A stretch of DNA of 64,000 bases, taken from the NCBI GenBank assembly GCA_023935145.1, contig CM043697.1:49660001-49724000 (forward strand), written 5' to 3'. Below the pieces are notes generated by a model. That model was not told where the DNA came from, did no database searches, and worked only from the letters and a program-made list of their open reading frames with translations. A program made the translations under genes and the position numbers. The stretch's first letter is position 1. Every line of letters begins with the position of its first letter. Positions 11,401-23,677 of this stretch are shown here, one piece after another. This DNA comes from Bretschneidera sinensis (Eukaryota > Streptophyta > Magnoliopsida > Brassicales > Akaniaceae).

Positions 11401-14400
11401 TATTGATCTTACTACTTACAGCTCATGTTACCTTCTTAACTATTATTGTGCAGACAACTCTTTATTTATATTATACCCATTGATACATCAAAATATTTTT
11501 TTTTAAATAAGTTATAGTTACATCAAATACTTAAAATGCATGTGCTTATACATAATAAATCATCTATGTCTACACCCAACATATTGTGTACCGGGTGGAT
11601 GACGGACCACGTTCTTGTACTACGAACCAGGAAGTACCGAGTTTTTGATAACTATGAACCCAAATCAAGTTTGATAGCCTCTGCTAGATTTCAGTGACAT
11701 TTCTGTGAATGATAACAAAAAATGACCTTTCTGTGAAATGGAAATCATAATCTAAATTAGCAGCTTTCATGGTAATATGTCTACTTAATTTTTACATTTT
11801 TTTATATTTATTGTCCTTTTTTGTAGTGGAATCTATGGTGATGCAATCACACTAGAAATTTTGAAGGATTTCCATCACAGAAGGGTTCAGATACTAGCAG
11901 AATCAGGTGCTGACTTACTAGCATTTGAGACGATTCCAAATAAGCTAGAAGCTCAGGTATTTTCTAGATCCTTGTTGATATTAAATGGTTTTTTTCTTAA
12001 ACATTTTCAAGTTAAAAGTAGAGGAGACTTGGGATAGGCCTACATCATTCATTGTTGGCGAATATCTTAACTCCATGCATTGCCTACAATTGTTTTGAAT
12101 TGCTCAGTAAGGTACCTGATTATTGGTTTGGATTAACACTCGTTAGAAGTGAAGTTAATAAATTTGTCTTTTGCCTAAGGATCATTGTCCATAAATAGCT
12201 TCATCCTATTCATCGCCCATGGATATCTTGAACTTTTCAGTAAGTGCCAATTTATCCGTTTTGAAAGGAAAAAAAACCCAGTTTCTTATTCAGATTCAAA
12301 TGTGGACCACTAGAACTAGAGTTAGTCGTCATGAGATTATTGTACGTGTTTGCACCTGTCTATGCACATAGGTCACTTTTGGTGTATGCTTGGTTATAAA
12401 TTTTCTAGTTTTTTACTTTCTCACTGATTTTTTCTCTGTATTAATTAAGGCTTATGCCAAGCTCTTGGAGGAAGAAGAAATAAATATACCAGCATGGTTT
12501 GCTTTTAACTCTAAGGATGGTGTCAATGTGGTTAGTGGCGATACCTTGCTGGAATGTGTCTCAATTGCTGAATCATGCAAGAAAGTAGTTGCTGTTGGAA
12601 TCAACTGCACACCTCCTAGATTTATTCATGAACTGATTTTAGCTACGAAGAAGGTATGGATTTTTGTTTCTTATCTCTAGTTGGTACTTATTCGAGCTGA
12701 GTTGTTATTTTATATTTTTCATGCTTTTTAGTTGAACATAGGAGCATTTGTAGCTCACTCATTGCCCTAATTTGTTTTAAGCAGGTGACAAGTCAAGCTA
12801 TCTGATGAGATCATTTTTAATGCTCCCTTTTCACTTTGTCTTCTCTTAGTGCAACTATGTGAATCCCATGCTAGTGACATAAACCCTTGCTAAAAACCAG
12901 ATACACTTAGAAATTTCAGTTGTACTATCTTGTTCTACAATGTTTATCAATTGGTTCTTAATAATACAAAAGATCTGCAGTAAATTTCAGTGTCAATGCA
13001 CATATGCAGAAAATTTTCCTGGTTATACAGTTACCATGAGAGGTTTACTAAAATACATCTTGGCTTAGTGAAATATTGTGAAATTAGATATTCCTTCTAT
13101 GACAGGCATCAAATACTGAATGATTTGGGGTTCTTCTGATGGAATTACAATAATATTGACTTTACTTGGTACTGGCAAGTGAAATAAATACTTACTGTTA
13201 AAAAAGAAATAGAATAATTGTGTTTCCATTTTCTTATTGGTTAAAAAGAAATAGAAGAATTGGGTTTTCATTTTCTCTTTCCGTCTATTTTATAAGTCTT
13301 TCAGGAACCTGCTTCAAATTTACTCCAGGATTTAAGTTAGTATATATCTGCATGGCACTATGCTTGGGAGATTTATTTCCATCAGTGGTTTCTTCAGGAG
13401 ACTACCAAACCAATACTTATATATCCAAATAGTGGCGAGAGTTATGATGCTGACCGGAAGGTGTGGGTGGTAAGTTCCTTTAAATGCTTGTGAACTATAT
13501 GTCCGTTTGCTTTTGATAACAATTGAAGGTGCTTATTAGGAAAAATAAAATAAAACAATTGAAGGCATTACTGATTAAGAAAAAAAGGCTAAAGTACGTG
13601 AATAACTTTGTGGTTTGGCCCATTTTCATAACAAACATTGAGTTTTTTTTTTTTTTTTTTTTTTCGGTACATAACAAATCATGTGGTTTCAATTAATAAC
13701 AATGTAACCCTTTTAAGCATTATTCATAAATGAAATTGTTTTAAAAACTTAAAAACACAGAATTTAATCATTATTTTTTGTACACATGCAAAGATAAATG
13801 TGATATGAGAAAAAATGTAAGAATTTTTTGATAGCTGAAAATGTTTTTTCTTATTTTTTTACTATTAAAGATTGAAAAACCACAAAGAATAGCATGTGAG
13901 TGAAAAATTCTTAAAAATTGTAGGATGATCCCTAAATGGTTTATAAAATTTATTAGGCAAAATTGATCAATCTTGTGCCCAAATGGGTATAGATAAATGG
14001 AGTTAACGGAAGCCTATCTTATGCTAATAGTGCAAAATACAAGGTTTGTTATGTACCGCAAAAAAACTCAGGGTTTGTTATGAAAATGAGTCAAACTCAA
14101 AGTCATGCATGTATTTTAGCAACAAAAAAAATGAAGGCACAAATCAATCCTTAGATTATAAAGAAAAACAAGATAACCTGTAAACAAATCTAAAAATTGT
14201 TGCCAAAGTAAGAAAAATAGTAAGCTTTAGGTGTTTGGAGCTAATGAGAGTTAATAAATTGAGTTGTTTGATTGTTAACTATTAGTTTTTCAGATCATTA
14301 AAAGTTAAATATTTGAACAACATCACGTAAGTGATTGTAGTGAAAAGGATTACATAAGATACTTGGTTTTCCTAGGACTGCATTATTAATCTCTTTGATG

Positions 14401-15477
14401 ATTTCAAGATACTGTTTAGGAATTTGATTTCAGTTGTTGGTATTTATGCTTTTAAAATCATAATGTCAGACTGAAACTATGTCGTTGTTTCAGAACAATG
14501 ATGTTCTTGCAATGCATGCTTCATTAGCCAACACCATTTTTCATTTTTATGAATGTGGAGTTATTTATTCATACAATTACATGGAAAATAATAAAGTTTC
14601 TTCTAGGACAGGAACTCTGCAGTATTGACGGTTTCCTTTCTTTATTTCTTCGAAACATGTGCTAGCCCATGATTATTAAAATGCTCTTGCATAATATCTA
14701 AAAGGCAGGACATACCTGAGTTTATTTGAACAGAATTTACAAATGTAACACACCATTTTTCATATTTATGAAGGTGGAGTTATTTATTCATACAATTACA
14801 TGGAAAATAATAAAGTTTCTTCTAGGACAGGAACTCAGCAGTCTTGAGGGTTTCCTTTCTTTGTTTCTTCGAAACATGTGCGAGCCCATGATTATTAAAA
14901 TGCTCTTGCATAATATCTAAAAGGCAGGACATACCTGAGTTTATTTGAAGAGAATTTACAAATGTATACATGTGCATGCACGCACTCCCTTTCTGGTACT
15001 AGATTTACTTGATTTCTAATTCTTTTCTACCAACTTCTTTTTTTTTCCCTTCTATGACCTTCAGACCATATATAACAAAATTCCATTTTCTATTTGAATC
15101 TCAAAGAGAGTGAGTGGAAGGAAGGAGAGAGAGTAGAATAATTATTAAAAAAGATAAAGAAAAAGAGAAGCTAGTTTGTTAAATGATTTTAATGGTTTTC
15201 CTTTACTTTCCTTTCCTGTGTTATTTTTTCAAGATCTAAATGGAGTCATTGAAGCTTATCTCTTGGTACTATTTTTGTAAAACGTCAAAACTCATTTTAC
15301 TTGTTTCTATGGCAGGAAAATACCGGAGTTCCCGATGAAGATTTTGTCTCATATTTAAATAACTGGTGTGAGGTTGGGGCTTCTCTTGTGGGAGGTTGTT
15401 GCCGAACAACTCCTAATACTATCAGAGCCATATACAGGACCCTTTCCAGTAGATCTCTTGCATCGCCCCAGCAGTAA
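8421..15477 (+). CDS. HMT2: Homocysteine S-methyltransferase, HMT2 type, seven exons, frameshift in exon 3
   Basis: The enzyme transfers a methyl group from S-methylmethionine (or AdoMet) to homocysteine to make methionine, in the cytosolic S-methylmethionine cycle. Proposed exons: 8421-8618, 10543-10599, 10677-10902, 11827-11956, 12450-12653, 13398-13469, 15316-15477; all introns are GT-AG and phases agree except within exon 3. Exon 1 ends [20 protein letters not shown], the family's N-terminal block. The zinc-binding cysteines are visible in GINCTPP (exon 5) and GGCCRTTP (exon 7). The total is about 349 residues, normal for plant HMTs, and the wording is closest to Arabidopsis HMT2 as I remember it. 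Exon 3 is 226 nt where phase requires 3n+2. After ...SEALLEV the frame hits TAG at about 10743, while another frame continues VEIACEAR. The start is the first in-frame ATG after the TATA box. Either the allele is broken or the sequence has an error. Confidence 0.88.
8619..10542 (+). other. HMT2 intron 1 (1.9 kb)
   Basis: GT-AG intron between the N-terminal block and the [11 protein letters not shown] exon. It is AT-rich with CT-type simple repeats near 8625-8645 and 9365-9385. No gene or clear element was recognised in it. Confidence 0.7.
10903..11826 (+). other. HMT2 intron 3 (924 bp)
   Basis: GT-AG intron in phase 2: ag at the end of exon 3 joins t of exon 4 to give Ser in SGIYGD. No gene or paired repeat was recognised. 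Confidence 0.7.
13588..14120. mobile_element. MITE with TIRs of roughly 80 bp in HMT2 intron 6
   Basis: The left arm begins gctaaagtacgtg and contains cattttcataacaaac and cggtacataacaaa. The right arm, reverse-complemented, begins gctaaaatacatg and contains the same blocks in the same order. The arms span about 80-85 bases each with scattered mismatches and flank an AT-rich core without coding potential. A-rich flanks make the target duplication ambiguous. The element lies wholly inside the intron, so it need not affect splicing. Confidence 0.72.
14531..14968. repeat. Tandem duplication, two units of 219 bp, in HMT2 intron 6
   Basis: 14531-14749 and 14750-14968 are near-identical direct repeats. 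Both contain acaccatttttcat, the block ggagttatttattcatac, cttctaggacaggaactc and aaaggcaggacatacctgag. Only a handful of substitutions separate them, so the duplication is fairly recent. It adds intron length only. Confidence 0.88.
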
Positions 15478-17900
15478 CCTCACTGACTTAACAATGAAAG
15501 AACAACTTACCTATGATAGCTAAATTCCAACCAAGCTGCAGAGAGAGCTTGTAAGATTTGGATTTTGTTTCCTGGTTGTAACAGAGATAAGCTTCCTGAT
15601 CCAAGCTGTCAACATCCGATGGGTTTTCTGTTTTGGTGAGATCTGTTATCATAAGTTCCATATGGAAGATGCCAATTGCATGATCTTTGGCCTCCAGGTA
15701 GGGGTGCTGGCAGACTTGAGCTGTGGGTTAGGGACTTGTTTTCCTACGAGATTATGCTATAATTTAAATATTAGCATTTCATTCTCTTATGTTGTCTAAT
15801 AATTGCATATGGACCCTTTAAATTATCTTTTTACACATTCAGGTCAGCGCTTACAGTAATACAATGCTTAGCTTAAAGCCTTAAAGGAAGGGCAGGAGCT
15901 TCTTGTTGGTTGATTCAGCTTGTATCGCGATTCCTTCTTTGAGAATACTATTATGAGCCCACGCGGTGCTTTGCCGGCACGGGCTCAAGTAATAAATGAC
16001 TTGCGAAAGTGAAATCTAAAGTCTAAAGTCTAAACAACAAATTAAGTAAATCTAAAAAATTTATGGGAAGCCTAGTTAACGAACCTAAAAAAAAAAAAAA
16101 AGCAGGGATATTAAAATGCCAAAATGTCTCTTTGGCTGACAATGATTGATTGCAAAGATCCCTTTAATCACACAAAAAAAAATCTTTCTTCATGTCAACG
16201 GGAAACTGAACTCTAAAAGTAGACATGCCTGTCTACTCGATTTACTTTAGCAAAATAACACCATCTGCAATCTACCGATTAAAACATTACCGTTGATTTA
16301 GTGGTAAAAGATTAACGCTGGTGGGTGTGTTTGTTTAATTGGTGGTTACTTGTCTTCGTAAAAAATATCATGGATCAAACTTTACTTAAATCAATGGAGA
16401 TGATTATTTTTCATTGTGTAGTCTGTAGATCCAATGAATCTTCTTTAAAAAAAAAAATATCAAAGCTATTTTTGTTATAATGGATTATCCCAAAGATCAA
16501 TTTGAGTGGCATGCCAACGAAACGAGATTACTGGGGAGTCACCACTTGGTTTTGGGCTTGAAGATCGATTTTGATGTATAGGTTGTTTGCCCGATTTATT
16601 ATTTATTTCTCTACTTGATAATATGATAATATTACAAGTTTATGTGTAGACTATGTGATAGTATTATACGTTTATTTAATGATCAAATTATTATATCATT
16701 GTATAATATCACTTCATTGCAAAAAAAAGTTATTCAAAATTACAAGAGAAAAACTAACAAGTTTTTAAAACTTAAGCAACAATAAATTGACATTATTCAC
16801 AAATAAAAAATTATTGTCATTGAAAACTGCATAAATACAATTTAAATCATCAAAACTTAAAGTGTTTATTGCAAAATGCTTTAAAAACTTTAATTGCTCT
16901 GAAAATTGTAAGTTTTGATAATTTGGATTGCAAAAACTTTAATTTTTCTTTAAAAAAATACTTCAATTTTTAATAATTTAAATTGTATTTATATAACTTT
17001 CAAACATTGTCCACTAAAAAAACTTTTATATTTGTACTTGCAAAGGGCTGCAAATAAAATCCAAATGTTGACCCTCAAAACTTTAGTGCAGTCGGTAACT
17101 ACAATTAGAACTTAGACGTGAAGATATGCTCCACAGTCATCAGCCGAAAGATTCGAAGGAACAACATAAATTTACAAAACAATTTTGATTTTTTTTAATT
17201 GAAAACAACAATTTTGATTTTTTTTATTATATTGAAAACAAAAGTTTTGATTTAGAGGTTTGTGCTTTAGTTTTTACATGCGAAAATCTAACATTTAATT
17301 ACTACCTCCTTCTCAAATTATATATTCTCTACACTATTCATCCAATTAATATTTTAAAAATCACAATATATTTTCGTAAGTAAACAAATTTTAACAATTA
17401 TTTTTATTATAATATTAAATCAAAAAATATTTTAAAAAATAAAAAGTCAAAAAAATGATTTGAAAAGCAAAATAGGACATGAAATTTAAGATAAAAGACA
17501 TTATTTTAAATACAATTTAAATCATTAAAATTTATAATTTTTAAAATTTTAAATTTTAATGAGTTAAATTATATTTAAACAACTCTAAAATAAAACAATA
17601 ATTATTCACGATTTACTTCATTGAAAACAAAACTTACAGATAGAAAAATCAAAAGCAACCTCTTGTGATTTGGGTCTCTTGGTCCGATCATCCGTTTGAT
17701 TCTCACAAAAAACCAAGAAAGTAACTGAAGCGATTAAAACTGCCCGGTTCCTTTTAAACTGTCTGAACCAGTGTGAACTGGTGGAACCGGCCGGTTTTTT
17801 CAAATCTTTGTTAAATTCCACTTTTACCCAACTTCCCATGCAGCCTCGGAAGGGTATTGATGACATTTTGCAACAAATCCTATAGTCTTGCGCTTTTGCT
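15478..17900. other. HMT2 3' region and intergenic DNA
   Basis: The first few hundred bases probably hold the HMT2 3' UTR; no polyadenylation signal could be fixed. The rest is AT-rich. A motif close to aaatacaatttaaatcat occurs at 16836 and 17508, and in inverted form near 16975, suggesting small decayed inverted-repeat elements. The minus-strand frame at 17618-17911 has no recognised homologue and is not called. Confidence 0.45.
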
Positions 17901-17929
17901 TGCCCAAGCAACTATTCAGGCTTAAGTAG

Positions 17930-18195
17930 CTTTGCTCTCTCTCGGTCTCTCCTTTCACTGCAGTTGCTGCTGTATTAAGCCGGCGACCGTTGAAGTTTTA
18001 CTCCACCGACGCCGTCCACCGGCTAATTTTCCGGTAAATTCACATTATTTTTGAGTTCCTTAGAGATTGCATAGTCTGGTGTATGGTTTTGTAAGATATG
18101 AGTACTTTATAGGCTGCAGCCGGGCATAGACACAAAACCGCCGCGCCATCAATTTCCCTTCTTCTCACTTTCTCTGCTTCCCTCTCTGTCAAGGT
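17930..18195 (+). promoter_or_regulatory. Candidate promoter and 5' leader region of the Bud32 locus
   Basis: A CT-rich tract is followed by comparatively GC-rich sequence with CCGGCG and CCACCGACG motifs. This composition is typical of plant 5' leaders and unlike the surrounding AT-rich DNA. A GT donor-like site follows at about 18194, so a leader intron could run to just before the ATG at 19799. This is inferred from composition only. Confidence 0.35.
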
Positions 18196-19798
18196 ACTCT
18201 GTCTTTTGTTTCTCTTTCTCTTTCAAATTTTTATTTAATATTTGCGATTCATAAAAATTCATAAATTTCGATGAGAAACAAAAAGGTTTATAGCTTTGTA
18301 AGAGAATCTGTCTTTTATTTACTCGTAGTTGAATGATTTATAGAATGAGCACTGCTATTTTCTCTAATACTTTGTACTTCCTGCTTTTGCTTTGCCTGGT
18401 ATCTTATAAAAAATTATCTTCTATTTGTTGAATATTTATTATTATTATTTTTTTCCTGAAGATTTTTGAAGTATGTTCAGGTCATGCTCCGTTTGGTTGT
18501 TGTGATACGTTGGGAAAGATTTAGAAATTAGAACATGCTCTATGGTGCTAAGATTTACTTCCAAAAAAGGGAAAATAATCCGAGTTAAGCTTATTAGTTG
18601 TATTGTATCTTAACTAACTATGGTTTAGTAATTATCTTCTTTCCCCTTCCCCCTGTGTGTGTTTTCTTGATTAAATACTAAAAAATAGGGTTTAGGGTTT
18701 GAAGTGATAAAACAAAAAAAAAACAAAAATTTGTTGTATATTGAAGGAAGTAAAGGCCGGTCCTTCTTTGCAGTCAATTAACAGGGCCTAAGCAAAAATT
18801 TTGCAGGGTGATACTTCAAAATTGATCCCTTGGGGGCTTTTTATTGTTTATTGTTTTGATATCCTATCCAAGGCAGCTTGGTTTCTCAAACTATAACAAA
18901 AGTTGTGAACTTAAATAGAAGTCATGTGTATCTGGTGATACTTCAACATTTTTTCTTTTATTTTTAATTTGTTTGGGTATCCCAAAAACAAACATATGAA
19001 CGAAGACCTAATTTGAAAATTTCCATGCCAATTAATGAAGTTATGTATATTTTTTTGACATTTTTCGTTAATTAAATCAATGATGCTATCAGTTGTAATC
19101 ACAATGAGGTCTTGTATCAAAATATAAGAGAAAATGAGGCAAATAATAGGAAGATAAATCTGCCTTAATTTTTTATTCATTTTTTAAGAAATGCTAATAA
19201 CATAAAAGATAAAATAAAATCGCTCAATTATATTCATTTTCCATAGAAAAAAATGCAACATAAACCTTAAAATATCCCAAGAAGGAAGGAAGAAGAGAAG
19301 TCCATGCCCGTTCCCCTTAACCCCCACCAAAAAGAAAAAGAACAGAAAAAGAAAAGTAACAAACTTCTAAAAATGCTTAGGTTTATCTAGGCTCCTCCTT
19401 AGTACCCTAACAAGCCCCCAAGTTTCCTGATCCCGCTCGCTTCCAGTCGCTGCTATTGTCTTAAGCCTCGAGCAAGCTTAGTTGCATTGAATCCAAATAT
19501 ATCCTTTTACTGACCACTGATTACTTTGAGGTATGTATGTCTCCAACATAAACTCTTGTGCTTCAACTTCATTATGTTGCTCCTGTTTTGCTGGATTCTT
19601 AGCTTGAAGATTTCGTGGATACGTTTTCGTAGTTTTATTTTCATAATTCTAAAAGCCGTGAATTCTTCGTTTCAGCTGAAAATTGGTATCAGTTAGACTT
19701 TGTTTATGTCATTTTGGTTAGGAAAAAAAATCTACCCTGGCAATTCAAGTTAAATATAAACTCACAGCAATTTGGGTATCTTATCAAGTTCTTCCATC

Positions 19799-21188
19799 AT
19801 GGAGACTAAGGCTGATGGTGAAAATAGCTCCCTCATTCTGCTCAAACAAGGAGCTGAAGCTGTGAGTTGACCTACTCTGTTATATATTTTAAGATTTAAG
19901 ACCCTGTTTGGGAAACTGCAAGGAATTGGGTTCACATACTTGTTCTAATATCTGGGCCTTATTTTTTGCAGTTTCTGGTGTGTTTATATGAGCTGGAGTT
20001 TTAATTTTCAGTGTCTTATGTGCTTTTTGTTTTTACTTCTATGATGTTATTATTTTCTAACAGAGTGTTTTTGAGTCGAATTTTGTGGGAAGGAAGTCTG
20101 TTGTCAAGGAATGGTTCTCAAAAAAATACAGGCATCCGTCTTTGGATTTGAAACTTACCCTCAAGCGCTTGAATGCGGTTGGTCTTTTGAACACAGGCTG
20201 CTTTTTGACTTGTTTTATCTTCATTGAGTAATGAACCAACGCTTTCTTGCTTGTGTGGTTTATTCTATAATTACATTCTGGAGTAGGAGGCTAGGTGCAT
20301 GACAAAGGCGAGACGGCTTGAGGTTTGTACCCCAGTGCTCTATGCTGTGGATCCTGTGCTGCATACCTTGACATTTGAGTATGTTGAGGGTCCTTCGGTT
20401 AAAGATGTATTCCTTAATTTGGAGTTAATGGTATTGTTGAAGAATGGTTAGAGGATATAGCAACACAGATTGGTAATGTGATTGCCAAGTTACATGATGG
20501 TGGTTTAGTTCACGGCGACCTGACCATATCAAACATGTTAATCAGGGGTGGTACCAATCAGTTGGTGAGTTGTTGTATTTTTTTTTCTAAGAAAAGAGGA
20601 GGGTGGTATGCATCTTTATCTTCTCTCTAGTGTTTTGCTAAATTAGTTAGTATAAGCCGTTTCACAACTACATATACCTTATCTTAGGTACCGATTGATT
20701 TCGGTCTGAGCGTCACATCAACCCTTCTGGAAGACAAAGCTGTTGATTTATATGTGCTTGAATGAGCCTTGCTTTCATTGCATTCGTCATGTGGGAATGT
20801 GGTAAGACTGGCACATTGAGTTCAGCTCATTCTAAAGTCTTCATTGCTGAAAAGATATACCCAAATTGGGATAGTTTTTGAGTGTGAGAGTGAAAGTGAA
20901 AGGCTTATGAAAGGTGGGTTTTGGAATTTGAACCGAACAGAACTTTACAAAGTAGAAAATTGTCTTCTCACTTTTTTGCATTCTTGTATTGATGGATCGT
21001 ATACTTGCTGCATACAGGAAGTCCTCAAAGCAATGGTCATCCACATTGAACAAGCTGGCTGAAGGTGCAAAACCAAATCATTAGGGTTTTTGTTTTGTGT
21101 TATATTCACCTTATTTTCTTGTTTCCTAATTGGTTTACAACTATTTACAGTGCGTCAAAGGGGTTGTAAGCGCACTATAGTTGGATGA
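19799..21188 (+). pseudogene. BUD32: Bud32/TP53RK-type KEOPS (EKC) kinase, degraded copy
   Basis: Bud32 (PRPK/TP53RK, piD261) is the small atypical kinase/ATPase of the KEOPS complex needed for tRNA t6A formation. Exons: 19799-19861, 20064-20177, 20287-20564, 20688-20801, 20992-21064, 21151-21188. Recognisable blocks include EARCMTKARRL, TFEYVEGPSVKD, the catalytic loop HGDLTISN, the metal-binding IDFGLS, DKAVDLYVLE, and a basic C-terminus ending KRTIVG. Exon 3 is 278 nt instead of a multiple of three: one base appears lost near 20420, and the correct frame resumes at VNGIVEE. Exon 4 has TGA at 20763 where the family has Arg. The acceptor before exon 5 reads TTG rather than AG. Several Arg positions have become Trp, Cys or stop, each explained by C-to-T in a CGN codon. 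Introns are retained, so this is a decayed duplicate or locus and not a retrocopy. Confidence 0.85.
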
Positions 21189-21669
21189 GCCTTCTTCAAG
21201 TATTTATTTCATTAGGGTAAGTGAAGGAAATGTATGTTGAGCTAGCCATGTTATAGATATAAATCCTGATGTTATCCTTATCGGCATTATATATTTTTAT
21301 TCTTGTGCACACGCTTTGAATCTTGGTGTGCAAGTTGTGATGTAGCAATACAAGTTATATTTTCAGCCTGGATGAGATAGATTGGGACTTGTTTATATGT
21401 ATTCCATACTATACATTTAATTTGGAAAATCAAATTAATTCAATTGCTTTTCATGACACTCAAATTCTTTTAAGGCACTTCTGTTATGCGGTATAAATGA
21501 ACTAGGGTCTTGAGCGGTAGAAGGCTCAAAATTTTAAATATGTTTAAATTAGTGTAATTAAATGGCTCACGCACTTGGATTATGGCATCTTTTTGCAATA
21601 CAAAGTTCATATTTGATTTGGTTCAAGCATTCTGATTTCTGACATGGAATAGGGTGGGGATGTTAGTGA

Positions 21670-22269
21670 TGCAGGACAAGTAACCAAAGAACATGGATAA
21701 AGGGAAAGAAGGGAAGAAATGAGAGAGAAACAGACACAATCAAATAGAAAATTAACGGATCACGATCCTCTCCATTTAAGAATTGAAATGGAGGTCAAGT
21801 TCATGGTAAGATTAAATGTCACATTGACAAATTTGGATTTGAATATCCTCCATTTGATGATGTAGCATTCAATCTCGCCATAAACTTGATTCCATTTTAA
21901 TTTTCAAATGGAGAGGATCATGATCCAAAATTAACATATAGAAGGAGAAGAATAAAGATAAGGGAATAACTAGAGGAAATAGGAGGTAAAGGTGAAGAAT
22001 TAGGGTAAAGGAAAGATAGGACAAGAAGGACAAAAGATAATCAAAACTCAACAGTTTTATTTCATAATCATAGTCTGCCTTAAAACCCTAATATGAATGC
22101 TCTTATATAAGCACTGATCCTAAATATAATAGGAAACCATAATAATTACTAAAATCTACACTTTCCTAAACTAAAACCCTACTTAAAAGCTTATTTACAA
22201 AATAATCTCACAAATAACCTAAGGTCCCAGCAATCTTAAAATAATACTTAGTTCTTTTCCTATTTTGCA
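21670..22269 (-). repeat. Left LTR of a decayed retrotransposon, carrying a MITE
   Basis: A direct repeat of 23678-24105. Shared text starts tgc..acaagtaaccaaaga and runs through gagagagaaac and agtctgccttaaaaccctaa to end in tgca. With the 170 bp MITE and its 9 bp duplication removed, the length is close to that of the other copy. The ends obey the TG...CA rule. On the minus strand the bases just inside (22270-22290) form a purine tract (gcaagtggggtagaa) fit to be a polypurine tract, so this copy would be the 3' LTR. Confidence 0.68.
21757..21926. mobile_element. Mutator-like MITE (170 bp) with 9 bp target duplication
   Basis: The termini ggatcacgatcctctccat and, on the opposite strand, ggatcatgatcctctccat match with one mismatch, and similarity extends about 50 bases inward. 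The element is flanked on both sides by aaaattaac (21748-21756 and 21927-21935). A 9 bp duplication and long TIRs are typical of MULE-derived MITEs. The paralogous LTR at about 23755-23765 shows a single aaaattaac and no insert, which is an intact empty site. Confidence 0.92.
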
Positions 22270-23677
22270 TTATTCTACCCCACTTGCAAAAAACTCGACC
22301 TCGAGTTTTGTAGTGACAAAGAATCAAAACTATGGATTGCTGGAGGGTGAAACCTTGAAATTTTCTAGATGTGGTGTCTTCCATGGGAAACAAGAATGAT
22401 ATCATAAGAGCTTCACACCAAATGACTAAGACAAAATCAATGGAAGGAATTTCGAGTACACACATATCTTCATCCTTGCTTCGGCATTGTTTATCTTCAC
22501 TTTGAAGGGTTCAATAGATAGATCCAGTGCTTCTTGAGATTTGAACCCATCATCTATGACTTGTGCTTGCTCTTCAAAGTGTTCTTGGACCGGAGAAACA
22601 ACTTCATACATGGTGTTGTCGTGAGTGGAATCTTGATGGATAGAAGTTTTGGTGAAGGTTGCGTCCACTAGTTGTGCTGCTCGTGCAATGAGTTGTTACA
22701 TCTCAAGTATTTAAGTTTCAAAGTTGGAACACTCGATCTTTAAGTGAAAATAGTTATCGTAAATACAATGACCATTAAACTCGATTTTATCCCAAATAGC
22801 ATCTTGATGCAAACGGTATTGCACTAGAGCTTGAAAGTCCACTGAATTTTAGAAATGAATAATTTTCTCGACATGACCAAACTTCCCAAAAACTTGATGA
22901 AACACATCTTATATAATTGGATATAGCACATGATGAACGGTAATTAGAAGAACTCGACTCGAGTCAACTGAACTCATTCCTCACAAGTGCCTATATATAT
23001 ATTTTTCCTGTTTCTTTTCTTTTTTGTTTTTTTGTTTCTTTCTTTTTTCTTCTTCTGTTTTTTTTTAGTCCGAAAATAAAGCAAAAATAATAATAGAAAA
23101 ACAAATACAACTGATTAAAGAGGACACTTAAGCACGAGTCATTGTTGGTGTTTGACGGCGGCCTCTTGCAGTGACGTAGATAGGCGGGCGGTGGAAACTT
23201 CGGTGCAGTCAGCCTGGCCTGGTGGTCTGCTGATCTTCGGGGACGGCAGGCAGTGGTGGTTATGGCCGAAGGTTGACGCGAATTCCAGCTGTGTTTGCAG
23301 CAGATCTTAGGGTGTTGGTGGCATCGCGCGACTGTGATGGACAGATATGTTGCCAGTTTTATTGATGGAGATCGGGGTGCAGAAAGTTGTTGTTGAGGGT
23401 GTTCAGATCGTGTTTACGGCCAGCTCCGACAGCTGTGGCTTCTGGGTTTCCATCTGTGGAGTTCGGCGGCAGATACTATCGGGTCTATGGTGGTGGTGCG
23501 CGACAAGGATGACTGAAGAAAGTTGGGGCAGGATGGTGTTGATGGTGGACGTGGGCAATGTACGCTATTGATGGCGGCGGACACAGGTTTGCACATGCAG
23601 GTAGAACGATGTTTCTCTTACTTTTCTTTTTGTTTGATACTGGTACTGTTACAGCAACAATTTTTTTTGGAGATGGA
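22270..23677 (-). pseudogene. Internal remnant of a decayed LTR retrotransposon
   Basis: About 1.4 kb between two LTRs. The minus-strand frame at 22668-22426 and the text near 22270-22340 resemble the 3' end of a gypsy-type internal region running into a polypurine tract, but no diagnostic RT, protease or integrase motif survives. The sequence just inside the other LTR does not match a common primer-binding site. The element is therefore heavily deleted, and family assignment is uncertain. Confidence 0.45.

Noticed and set aside
17618..17911. 97-codon minus-strand frame next to the Bud32 promoter
   Set aside because: No recognisable family, no splice partners, and it overlaps the presumed promoter of the + strand locus.
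20844..21062. Overlapping frames on both strands near the end of the Bud32 locus
   Set aside because: The + frame mixes intron and out-of-frame exon; the minus frame is its complement. Neither resembles a known protein.
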